Assembly (NCBI GenBank): GCA_964036275.1
Contig: OZ038434.1
Location: 1,448,560 to 1,512,559 of the forward strand
Length of the DNA stretch: 64,000 bases
Direction of reading: 5' to 3'
Origin: Litoditis marina
Lineage: Eukaryota; Nematoda; Chromadorea; Rhabditida; Rhabditidae
Shown here: positions 11,401-23,100 of the stretch, piece by piece
How positions within the stretch are numbered: the stretch's first letter is position 1
How the letters are laid out: each line of letters begins with the position of its first letter
Made by a program: the position numbers and the translations under genes
Notes under the pieces: generated by a model
What the model was told of the DNA's origin: nothing
Databases searched by the model: none
Seen by the model: only the letters and a program-made list of their open reading frames with translations

Positions 11401-14400
11401 ACAGAAGATGGTGGCGGAAACACACGTTTAGGAACTGGCTCAGAAATTTTGATTTTAATGGGTCCAGGTTCACAGAGAGTTGGAGTAGAAGAACATTCGT
11501 TATCTGAGGGGGGAAGAACATTTCTAGGTTGCTCAACTACCTCCATATCAGTTTGTAGGTTGGTGTCAGCAGGATTTGGCAGAGTTGTAGTTTGGTCGGT
11601 GACCTCAGCTCGCGCGGCATCTCGTTTCGATTGTCTGGTGGGGAATCCAGCCTTTCGCTGTTCCGGGGTCTCGAACTTCCGAACATGAAAGGTTGACATA
11701 GAAGCATCACATTTCATAGCAGTAGATAGATCAATCAGACGAGGAAACGGAATACCATCTTTGATAGAAATTGTGAGTGGACGAGATAAACCATCTTGAC
11801 GTGGTTTTCCCAAACGGTGGAGAATTGAGACATTAGATGGAGAGATGGACACCAAATTGAAAATTGCATTCACCTTTTTCTTTGTTGTGGAATCCTCTGG
11901 TAGACCATAAATAGTAAGACATCGACGATCGTTGAAATGGTGTAGTTCGGATTGAATAAGGGTGGGCAGAGATTGGGTCAGACTGTCGATTTTGGAGTTG
12001 AGTGTTTTGATTTCACTCAAAACGGTGGAAAAATGGGTTCGAGATGGTACCATTTTTGGAAGAGGCGAGGGCATGATAATCAATCAAGAGAGGGGTCACC
12101 GCTCACGACCAGGCAAAACGGTCTTAATAATAATAATAATTTATTGCTCATATATAAATGGCAGAACAAATTGTAACGTGTTATGATGACGATTATACAT
12201 GAACTTATGTAAATAAGAAAATTAAAATACCGAGGATGGAGAGATACTAAATCTGGAGAGATTCAGAAATATTGATGCAGCTGATGGAAAAGGAGAGAAG
12301 AAATACAAATATCACATATAAAGGTTTTTCATACGAGAGGCAGGGATGATCTTGTATTCGTACAACTCATAGTACTTCATAATGAAGGTAGTTCTGAAGT
12401 AAGGCGGAACAACGAAAACATAATAGTCCTCAACAGATGCATTAGGAAACTGTTCACAATGAGAGTGTACTTCTTTACAATAGCGAGCAATTCTCTCGAG
12501 CTGACTGGGATACAATGTTGGTGGAACATGGTGTTTGTAGAAATTATCGAATGAACCGGGAGCAGGAATAGAAATTGGATCATCAGTTGGAAGGGATTCC
12601 GAAGGAGTTGGACAAGTATTATGGTCAGATGAAATGGCTTGAGGAGAATCACATGTATCAGAGGGAGAAGTAATAATGACAGAACTTCTACTTTCTTCAA
12701 CTACCTCCATTTCTGTCTGAAGATTGGTGTCGGCTGGACTTGGCAGGATTGTAGTTTGGTCAGTGACCTCAGCTCGGGCGGCGTCTCGTTTCGATTGTCT
12801 GGCGAGGAATCCGGCCTTTCGCTGTTCCGGAGTTTCGAACTTCCGCACATGAAAAGTTGACATAGAATCTTCGGATTTCATTGCAGTAGAAAGATAAATC
12901 AGACGAGGAAACGGAATACCATCTTTGACCGAAACTTTGAGTGGGCGAGGTAAACCATCTTGACGAGGTTTACCCAAACGGTGTAGAATAGAGATATTAG
13001 ATGGAGAAACGGACACCAAATTGAAAATTGCATTCACCTTTGTCTTTGTTGAAGAATCCTCTGGTAGGCCATAAATAGTGAGACATCGACGATCATGGAA
13101 ACGGTGGAGTTCAGCTTGAATACTGGTGGGCAGGGATTTGGTCAGACTGTCGAGTTTGGAGTTGAGTGATTTAATTTCACTCAAAATGGTAGAAAAATGG
13201 GTTCGAGATGGTACCATTTTTGGACGAGGCGATGGCATAATAATCAATCGGGAGGGGTCACCTCACACGACCGAGACAAGGGGTGGAAAATCTTATGTTC
13301 GTACACACACCGGGGCGGACATATTCATAACGGGATGAGAATAGATTATCGAATTATGGATGCGATACTTTGAAAGAACAAACGAGAGAAAAAAGAAAGA
13401 AAGCGGAAAAGGGAAGACAGTAAACAATTAAACCTGCGATGTAGGGCGAAAAGTTGCTACTGGCTTTTAACTAGCTGAAATGTTTTTTTGGTGGGTTCAA
13501 CTTTTAAATTCACGTTTTATATTTATGTAAATTGATTTTTTTAATAAACTAATCCCTTTTAATACACTCATGTGTGTCAACCTTAATCTGAACAATTGCG
13601 GCAGGGTTATATATATAGCGCGGTCCATTCTTTTCAAATGCACATGCTCGCTTAGTGTAGTGGTAGTGCGCTTGCTTTTGGCCCAATGGCCAAGAGTTCG
13701 AATCCTCTCAACGGTTTGGCACGTGTCAAAATGGATAAGTGCAAATGGCAAATGGTAAAGATGATCTCTTTGGGTGACAAGTGACAAGCGAACTCCGTTC
13801 ACTTAGCATTTGCCACAAGAATCTGAATCTCATTATCAAATGCCAACATCGCGTTGACAAGAAACCTAAAATTTTGTCATTTTGACCGCAAGGCGCAAGA
13901 AAAAGTTCCCGTTCACAGATTGACAGAATTCAGTGAATTACTTCGAATTTTGGAAAAAAATTAGTTGGAACCGTCTTATATGTTCATTTGTTTGTTATGC
14001 CATGTATATTTGTAAATTGTTCGCTATTTAAGAAATGGAGATATATCGGAGTCGCCTTTCAACAAACCTACTGCGCCGACGGCGAAGCCACGAACCAAGA
14101 AGTGGGGCAGCCAAGAGTCGGTCGGCTCAAGTTGGAGCATTCCATCTTCGGCCGGTGGTCTGAATCGAGAGGCCATGATGGCCTTGAATCCTGGATTACA
14201 AAAACTGACGTTGAGAACGGAAACAGGTCACAAGTACAGCCCCGCCACCCCAGAAAATTCTCCCCAGAAATACATAAACAACGGATCGCATCAACCGAAT
14301 GTTCCAAATCAGTTCAACAGTTTTACAGCCAACCCTGTTGGGCCAGGACAACATCTTCTACCCAATTGGTTGGGCAGACCTCCAAGAGGCGGGCCGTACC

Positions 14401-17123
14401 AGACCGGCCCACCCAGAGGTGCACATAGCCCGCACTTTGGTTTCAATTCGAGCAACCAGATGGGATACAACCCTACCAACTACCAAACAGGGGGATACAC
14501 AGGGACGCGAGGCGCGGTGACAGGTGGCCGCGGTGGCCGTGGTGGTGTCAGGGGATACGCAGGACCGGCCGGTGGTGTACACGGAAAAGCACATGGGTTG
14601 GTTCTCCATGTCCATATCAACAGACCTGACCCAATTAAAAAAAACAGAATACTATCTACTGTTAAGAAATTCAAGAATTTCACACGTATGTGTAGTAAGC
14701 ATCTGATAACCATCTGCAATGTCAATCTTCCATAATTGAACATGATAATATTTTCAACACAGTCTTTTATTTCGTATAATGAGGCTCTTGGGAACACATG
14801 GAAAATTGTGAACTCACCACGCACCGGTGGCCGTATTCACTACTGTCGCGGGAAGCCAAAAAGAATTCTTGCGCCTCTGGACTGCTTACCGCCCACTGTG
14901 TTCTGTTTCACCTGCCCGCCGAAGAATATTTCAGCCTTCTAGTGTGTGCTGAATACGGCCACGGGCTCCAGTGTCCAGAAAAATATGACCTCAGACCTAT
15001 TCAATATGTTTCGTTTGTTCATAGCTTAGCTTCGATCTAGTCAACTTCCATGTTCAGTAGGCTACGTCGAACGGTGAAATCCTTATTTATGTAGTGGTAA
15101 CTGTGAGCGAGACAGTCAAAACTTGGTTCAAAAAGTCTGTGTCATTTTGTTTCATATTAGTGCTAATTGACAGTTCCTGCCGTCTGCTCACATTTAACAA
15201 CAACACATTCATGACCACCCAGTATTTACTGGATCTGTTGTTATTATCTAACCTTCATGATTGAACGAACGTAGTTTCAGAGCACCCCCGCCTACCAATA
15301 AACCAAAAAAGCAGAAGAAAGTGCAGCCATCATTCAAGTAAGTCTCAGATAAACTGGCGGATCTAATTTATGGATTGACCACAACAAAACATGAACAATA
15401 TTTAACTGGAGCATACAGTTTTTAGTTAAAACTGGTCAAATGATTTTGCAAGCACTCTAGTTGGAATGTGAAAGCGTATTCTTCAATATCTCCTATCAGA
15501 ACGAACGAATGTGCCTCGAAATAATGGGTTAACACACATATGTTGAGCAATGCCGTTGACCACGGCACTTTCTTTCTTCGGGATCGCTATTATTTCAGGG
15601 TGAATGGGGACAAGAATATTCTGATTCTGGGCGAGACCGGAGTCGGCAAATCAACTTTCATAAACTCTCTGGTCAACTATCTCAAGTATGACACAGTTGG
15701 CGATGCAGCCAAGAATCCAGCTTGTCTCATCGCGAATGAGTTCCATTTGACAAATAGCAAGGCGAGTTGTAGCGTAATGAGTTTGGGCAAATTAAACAAG
15801 GAACCGCGACTTTCGTTCACCCTGCCACTTAACCGTTAACCATTTAACCATTTTTCAAAGTTAACCATTTAACCAATTTTCTGTTAACCCTTTGGTAACC
15901 CTTTTTTCTAACGTCTTTTGGGCAAAAATCGCGGTTACCAAGTGGTTAACAAAGGTGTTAATTATTTTTGTAGTTAACGGTTAATTGGCGCAGTTAACAA
16001 AAAAACGCGGTTAAATAAAGAAGTCGCCATGAGTTTATACAAAACCGGCATGTTTGTTATTCAATTGGTTGAATACCCCGCTAATGAGCCAAGTTTCATT
16101 TCTGCTAAGACTTTAACGGTGAAGTGACAATACTCTACTGCCGTTCGAATCACCTAGATGTTACTGGAAATGTCAACAATTTTCGCATTTGTTTCCACTC
16201 TATTTTCAAGAGTACTCTCGGCGAAGTTCAATATTAAATCAGTTGACATTCATCAGGTGATGTGAACATTAGTCTTGTACAAATCCAGCGAGCATCCATT
16301 CGAAATAGTATCAAAACTCGCCCATACACTTTGTAGTTCAAACCAATCTCTCTACCTCGTTTGAAAGTATCTTTCTGTTATACTCAACCCATGGACTTCT
16401 CGTCAGTAACTCAGCAGAATAGCTCGAAGGCTCTAAATACGCAATACCAACATTCCAGGGACAAACACAAAAGATTTCGACCAAGCCTACCCAGGGGTGC
16501 GAGCAAGGTATGACGAAAAACGAGGATTTGGGTATTGGAAAGTCATCTACACAGGTGAGAAACAAATCAGGAGGCATCTATTCTACAATATTTTTACCTA
16601 TCGTTTGGTGAAACAATATACGTTATATTACCCAAGTTATATCCTGTTAGTTCTTATTGTAGTGTTTACAAAAATACTTACACGCACACCTCAGAGAATG
16701 TTTGAAAAGCAGAGACATAATTCAACGTGTGTGTAATGTATGCCCGTTATAGGATCCAGTATCGTACTCATTCAAATTGGGGAAAAACCGGGTCCGGATA
16801 ATCGACACTCCTGGAATCGGAGATGTGCGCGGAGAGATGCAAGACAACGAGAATTTCTCTAAAATTCTAAATTTCATTGCAGATTTCAGGTAATTCCTGC
16901 CTTTTATCTATGATCTACGTGATTTTATGAACTGCAACTTAGTGAAATTTTCTAGTTGAAGTCATTCGATCACAACGTAATGAGTAATGTGACGTTGAGC
17001 AACATCAAGCATAGCAGCCTGGGTGCTTATTAAAATTTCCATAAATGAACATGATTTCTATGAAATACATTCATTTGAGAAGTTCACTGGCACGCTGCCA
17101 AAGTGTCAGTGAGTGTTATATGT

Positions 17124-17164
<41 letters not shown>

Positions 17165-20100
17165 AACCGATGAACGTTCAGATGGAATTGCGGAAAAAAC
17201 ATGATGGTATAACTGAATCACCTTTAATTCTAGCCGGGCTACCTTGATAGTGTCCATTTTTAGTGAACTTCATCTGATCTGTATTCTGCTGCGTTGCAAT
17301 GACGCGCGATTGACGTTGGGCTTTCGGTACTGTGTGGACGAACTGCTCTCTCATCTTCACAAGTCGGCCAGTGACAATATTGTGTTCTGTTTCACGAAGA
17401 GTAGCGCGACCAACTACAATCTGGGCGACACGAATACTGTATTGGAGGAACATCTGAAGGATCTCAAACAAAGGACTGGAGTAGAAATACCCACAGATGA
17501 GTGAGTACACGGCTATACGTATAGGCTATTTGATTCAAGCTTGCAACTGGACTTTTCTATCCAATTTTAATGATCGCTACGCTGCAGCACCTTTTTTTAT
17601 GATCACTTTTTGAGTTTCAGTGGGAATGATGTGGACTATACAATTTTCCCATCTTCTTTCAGCACAAGAAAGTATTGCTTCGAAAACGAAAACTTCCGTT
17701 ATCTGTGTGCCGTTAAAAGCGGATTCATATATGGCAAGCCTGGATCTGAACGGATTAGAGCAGGTGAAAGCTGGAACAAGTCAAAGGAACAGATAAAACG
17801 GTACAGTTCTCGTCAATAGTGCTATTGGCAAAACTCGTGATGGTTGTATTCTTAAAAAAAAGTATATTTTTAGTTTTACATTAGGAAAAAATATAAAAAC
17901 ATGTGAGAATGTGGTAATCTACTGAAGGAGTTATCACAGATAATTAGTCAGAACAAAATTATGTGTAACCACAGAGATTCACGTAATTGTAAGGCCTGCC
18001 AACGTGTGGTGGTCTGTAAAAAAATGTTCACGTAAGTGTAAGGCCTGTCAACGTACTTTGTTGAGAAAAACGCGTGTCATTGTACTGTTAAAAAATTTAA
18101 CGTAAATGAAGCATCACGCGTGTCAACTTACTGCTAATAAGTTTCACGTTTTCGTAAGACCTGCCAACGAATTTTCTGAGATCTACTGTGCCAACGGCCT
18201 GTCGAATGAAAAATCGTAAGGCCAACCAATGTATATAGTTTATGTCTTGTAAAACATCAGTTATTTTTATATATAACAAATCAGTTGGGTTGTTTGTGTT
18301 GTATAAACCACGTATGTCGTACTAATTATAATTGGTATTTGCTGACCACATTGCCAATGGCACAATAAACGCCAGCTATGCACACCTACATTTGGTTACG
18401 AGCCAAGCTTTGACGATCTTGATGAACTCGTCATGTAGATAATTCTGTCAAATTTCACAGAAATTTCGCAAATTTTACATGGTAATTTTCTCTACCAGAT
18501 AATATAGAAACTGCTGTATTCGAGTCAAAACTGCTCGGTGCATTTTTCATTATGACTTTTACGATTAATGAGTTTTTTTTTTCTGAAGTTGAGTTCTAAG
18601 TTATTTGCCGTTTAGTTCACAGGAAAATGTTGAAAACTGACTGAACATGAGCAGAATTAGGGAAAAATTGCGGACTTTGTTTCAAAAAACAACCTGCCAC
18701 GAACGACTGACCGAAAACGACAGAAATTGTTTAACATTTTCGAAAAGAAGAGTATTCAGGCAAGGTGAATAAATACAACTGATTATATGTAAGTTGGCAT
18801 GAGTTACAGCTCAATTAACACGGCGTGTCACAATGGTAGAACCGAAAAATTTAAGAACAAGCTCATTAACTCAAAAACTATAACGTTCTAGATTTCAAAA
18901 GTTTCACTATTCGCGAGAAAAGACCTTTTTAAATTGTATTCCGTCAAATACGTTTAAGTTGAAACAACTCTCTCGCTCACTTCTATTAGAAACAGATCGT
19001 TTTGATTAGCGCGTCAAATATCACGTTGGTGAGAAACTCAATAATACCACCATTATATGGAAAATTTGTTGTAATATTTAAATATCTCTTTTCATGCAGA
19101 TACGAAACAAAAAAAGTTTTTCGAAAAATATGCATTTTGAAATTTTGACTGTATATGCCGGGACATAGCCTGTTCGGACGAATTTTTCGATGGTCGTCTC
19201 GAGAGGCCGTGGGAAAATGAAAAATCGCCGAATTGGTTGTCTCTTATGAATCGTCCGAATCGCCTAACTACCGACGACAGAGAAACCGTCCGAATGGCCT
19301 AATGTGGCAACAATCCAAGCCTGAACCCAAAAACTAAGACTTGGTATAGGGAGCGGGTACTGGAATTGTATGTAAACCGTTGGGATCAAATCACAAGCAC
19401 AACTACAAAAGTCTTACATACTCTGTAAAAACTATGGGAAGTACGAACCACTTTCACGTAGCAGATACGTGAAATTTTTTTAATCCATTTATCGGCCATC
19501 ACTTTCAAGCAGCTTTTTTTCCCTCGTCGGCAGCAGTATAGTCGTCGCCAACGGAAAAGCGGGAGGGTACTGTATATCTCACTTTTCGCTGTGTACGCAC
19601 ACAAGACTTCGATTCCAAAGCTTGCCAATTACCTGCTCTAATAGCGCAGTGGTTGGCGCAGTGCTACGAATCTTTTGCTCGCGGGTTCAATTCCGGCGAG
19701 CGACAAAAATCTATATATTTGGCACTCACTATATCAACGTTTGTATATTGTTTAGTACTTTTTGTCTTTGCTTGATATATTTCGTTCGAATTGTCTTGTT
19801 TGACCCCATACATTTGCATTTGCTAATTGTAGTTGTATTTCGGGACTAATTACCTGTTGGCCTGGCGACACCAAACCATTGCATTCCATTTATGTTGTAA
19901 CCGTATCGTAGCGAGCAGTTAGTGAGAGTTAGGTGACAAAACTCAATATTGAGATAAACTAATCATTCCAACCATGGATCCTCCCTCTCTCACGCCGGTT
20001 CCCATATCCGTACTCTTCAGAACGGGGGAGCTACGAATACAGACATAGTTTAGCTTTCTTTAGATGATCCTTCTAGTTGTTTCTTTAACACTCTGGGGGA

Positions 20101-23100
20101 GGGGGTCCTTCTATTTCAAACCTCAATCAGGCTTATCCTGCTTCAAATTCTCTCCCCATCACGCCTTTTGTACTTTGCTTGTGGCAGCTAGGTGGATATT
20201 TCGCTGTGTGTCTCGATTCATGTATCTTACTTGTGATATGTGTTTTTAGAGAACCTCTCCAAAAGTGAACAATTTCGGCTTGGCGAGGCGAGCTGCAGTC
20301 AAGGACAAGATGGAATCTTTTGCTGTCAAGTTCGCAACAGCTTCTCCAACAGCCAATGAAATGACAGTACCTCCTCAACATGTCGCAGCATTCCACAAGT
20401 CACACAAGAAAAAGTAGTAATGTGCATATAATTTAACAATTAGTTTGTTACTATTGTTCTGATTGCTATTCGTTATTGAGTTTGCAGTAGTGTTGTTGTC
20501 TTACCTTGTACTATAAACTTTGCACTTTACTCCTAGCCAATGAACTTCATTCAAATTATACCTTTCATTGTTTTCGATTTCAAGTATGATTTGGTAACTC
20601 TACTATATGTAGTTACTTAACTTGGACTGAGGGTTAGGCTATTCGGACGGAGAGTTGGGCGATTCGGACGGAGGGTTAGGCGATTCGGACGACTGCTTGC
20701 GCGAGGTTAGGCGATTCGGACGACTGCTTGCGCGAGGTTAGGCGATTCGGACGATGGGTTAGGCGATTCGGACGATTGCGCAGAGCGAGACAACCAAGCA
20801 ATTATCGTCCGAACAGCGGTAGACCCGTATATGCCCCCAAGGAGAATGAACTACTCGAACCCGGTATTTTGTTGTAATGAGAGTGAATAAACGTATGCTC
20901 GTGAACAAAACACCGAAACATTATTGTGAAGTAGTTTCGGCCGAGAGGCAAAATTTTATACTGTTAAGGAAGTTTCGTTCTCTGGAAAAAAAGCCAAATA
21001 GTAGTAGAATTCAGACTGTTCGACCATGTTGACCGTCTCTCTCCGCACAAAGTACATGAGACCCTCTGTGTGAACAACACTCGTTCCACGATTCTGCGTT
21101 TCTCGAAACCACTGGTCGAACTACAGAGAAACCACCTGATCAATGAAAGGCAGGTGAAGGAGAAGCTCCAAGAGGTGAGGTTTGACTACAAAAACTGCTC
21201 GAAAGGTATGCTGCATAATATTCAAACTTTCTAGTTCCAGAAAACACAATTACAACCGTTTTCTGTCAAGTAACAGAAAACAACATGATTAGGAAAACGG
21301 AGATGAAAAATTTCAAAAACAATCTAAGACTGGAAAATTCAAAATTTCTAAAATGATATAATCAGAAAACTACAAATGGTATAGCGTGCCAGCCTGTGAA
21401 GCACATCCGAGCCGAAGCAGTTAGGGGTAACCTCATCCTGGGGTCATGGCTCCTTCCAATTTCAAATGTTTGATGAATGAATAAAAACTAGCTCCGTTGA
21501 CCTCATTTAAGTTATGTGGCTTTTGTCATAGGCGTGTACGAAAAGTGTAGCTCTGCGAAGCTGTGTTTAACCACACTTTCTTTAAAGGAGAAACTCGACA
21601 AGTAGTGATTCTGGATCAAACTATACTACAGTTTTAATCATTCTCCACCTAGTTTCACTCTTAATAGAGAGGTGCCGTTCAACAACAACGAAATTTAGCG
21701 TCTTCAATTTATAGGTTGAAGACCTGAAACGAGCTGGACAGGAACTCCGAGCACGATTGACTGTTGACCGGGTAAAGTTTTACATTTATCGATGAATAAA
21801 ACGGAAACATACGAAAATGTCGCATGAGCGGTACTACTTTCTCAACCGTAAGGAGACAGATTGGTTTTCTATAATGAAACTCAATGATGCATTTTAGAAA
21901 ACCACTGGCGGCGTAGCGAACCGTCCAACCTCATGAGAAGTTCATATGAGTTTCTCATGAGTTACCTCATGAGCTATTCGTGAACTCTTAATGTTGTAGC
22001 ATAGCATCAATAGAATCTCATGAGAAACTCGTACCAATAGCTCATGAGATGATCTCATGAACTATAGTGGGGATTGCTACGCCGCCTGATAAAACTATGG
22101 ATCACTCTTCTGAGACCTACATGTTTCCTTCTAAACCACGACACCTTATGTATTTGAGCAATCATATGAAAGTTGTATTGACGTATTCGAAATCAGTCCG
22201 TTCACTAAATGTAAATTATCATCGGGTACCAGGAATAGGACGACACTATTTTTGGAAAACAACGCAATTTACGCCTGCTCTCCCATACAAAAATCATGAA
22301 TCTGATCGACTTCAGCTGGTGATAAATGCTGTCGAGATTGATTATCCTCAAACTGTCTGTACTGGAGAAAAATGTGTGGAGCACAAGGCCATTGGAACGG
22401 ACGGAAACCAGCCGGAGAGAGCCGTCTACAAGACATGTCATGGTCACTGCTATCTGACTGGAGTTCAGGTATAGTTCCTGTTTTTCTCACATGATCTTCC
22501 ACTGAGCACCAGAACTGAGAAACGGAACCGGGCGATAGAAAAGTGATTACTTTGTCAAATATCTTACTCAGAAAGTAAGGCCCTCAAAGTGAATATAGAT
22601 CTGCGAATACTGCGATGAAGATTGAAAACGTTGGCAATAGTTAGTTCACCGTAGGCGTTCACGATCATGGAGAATTATATTGCATATATGTTTTTACGAA
22701 TACAAAAAAGATTATTATGTTTTATCTTCGTGCCGAATCAATCCCCTCGTGTAGTGAATGATAAAGATGTTGAGACGATAATAAGTGACTCATTCATTCA
22801 AATATTAGTCTGAGTATGGTATGAATTCATTGAAAACCTCGTGATATACCTTGTTAGCAATATTTTATTTCTATTGATTGCTACAATATTAGAAGTGCAC
22901 GAGTAGCTTATTAGGGTGTGATTCTCTTGAGAAAACCACATGGGCTTTCAATATGGTTGGGTATATTTCAACGCCACTTGAGTTCAGAGTACGTTAATGC
23001 TAGAAGATCCCGGCCCCTTCATCCCATCCTGGCTCTCCTTAAATCTACGCTATTTCTCTGCTCTTACATCCCGCCGCGATGTAAAAGACAAGAAATAGTG

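Larger units (their letters stand above)
10607..13980. mobile_element. 3.4-kb inverted-repeat element with two ORFs and outward tRNA-like ends
   Basis: The ends are inverted copies of about 33 bp (TATAAGACGG[GT]TCCAACTAA... at 10607, reverse complement at 13980). Just inside each end is a tRNA-like segment: minus strand at about 10871-10955, plus strand at about 13645-13720. Both carry the same TTTTGG anticodon-loop-like core and both point outward. Between them are two intact minus-strand ORFs related to LINE ORF1 proteins. No transposase or reverse transcriptase lies inside. It sits in intron 4 of P1 and is absent from P2. Possibly a composite of nested insertions. Confidence 0.5.
9306..14032. 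other. P1 intron 4, greatly expanded relative to P2
   Basis: The P2 equivalent is only 452 bp. The extra sequence here contains two orphan exons (9482-9641, 10113-10224) and the 10607-13980 inverted-repeat element. About 9650-10100 and 10230-10600 show nothing I recognise. Confidence 0.5.
17801..21014. other. P1 intron 11 with tandem-like repeats and a SINE
   Basis: 3.2 kb. At about 17975-18240 a loosely tandem motif (taaggcctg[ct]caacg, 40-50 bp spacing) recurs. 18260-19200 shows nothing clear. A SINE lies at 19632-19745, an orphan terminal exon at 20250-20417, and short repeats at 20635-20790. Confidence 0.45.

Noticed and set aside
20635..20790. Nematode telomere repeat (TTAGGC)
   Set aside because: ttaggc occurs only once per longer unit and is followed by gatt, not by another ttaggc; it is an unrelated tandem repeat.
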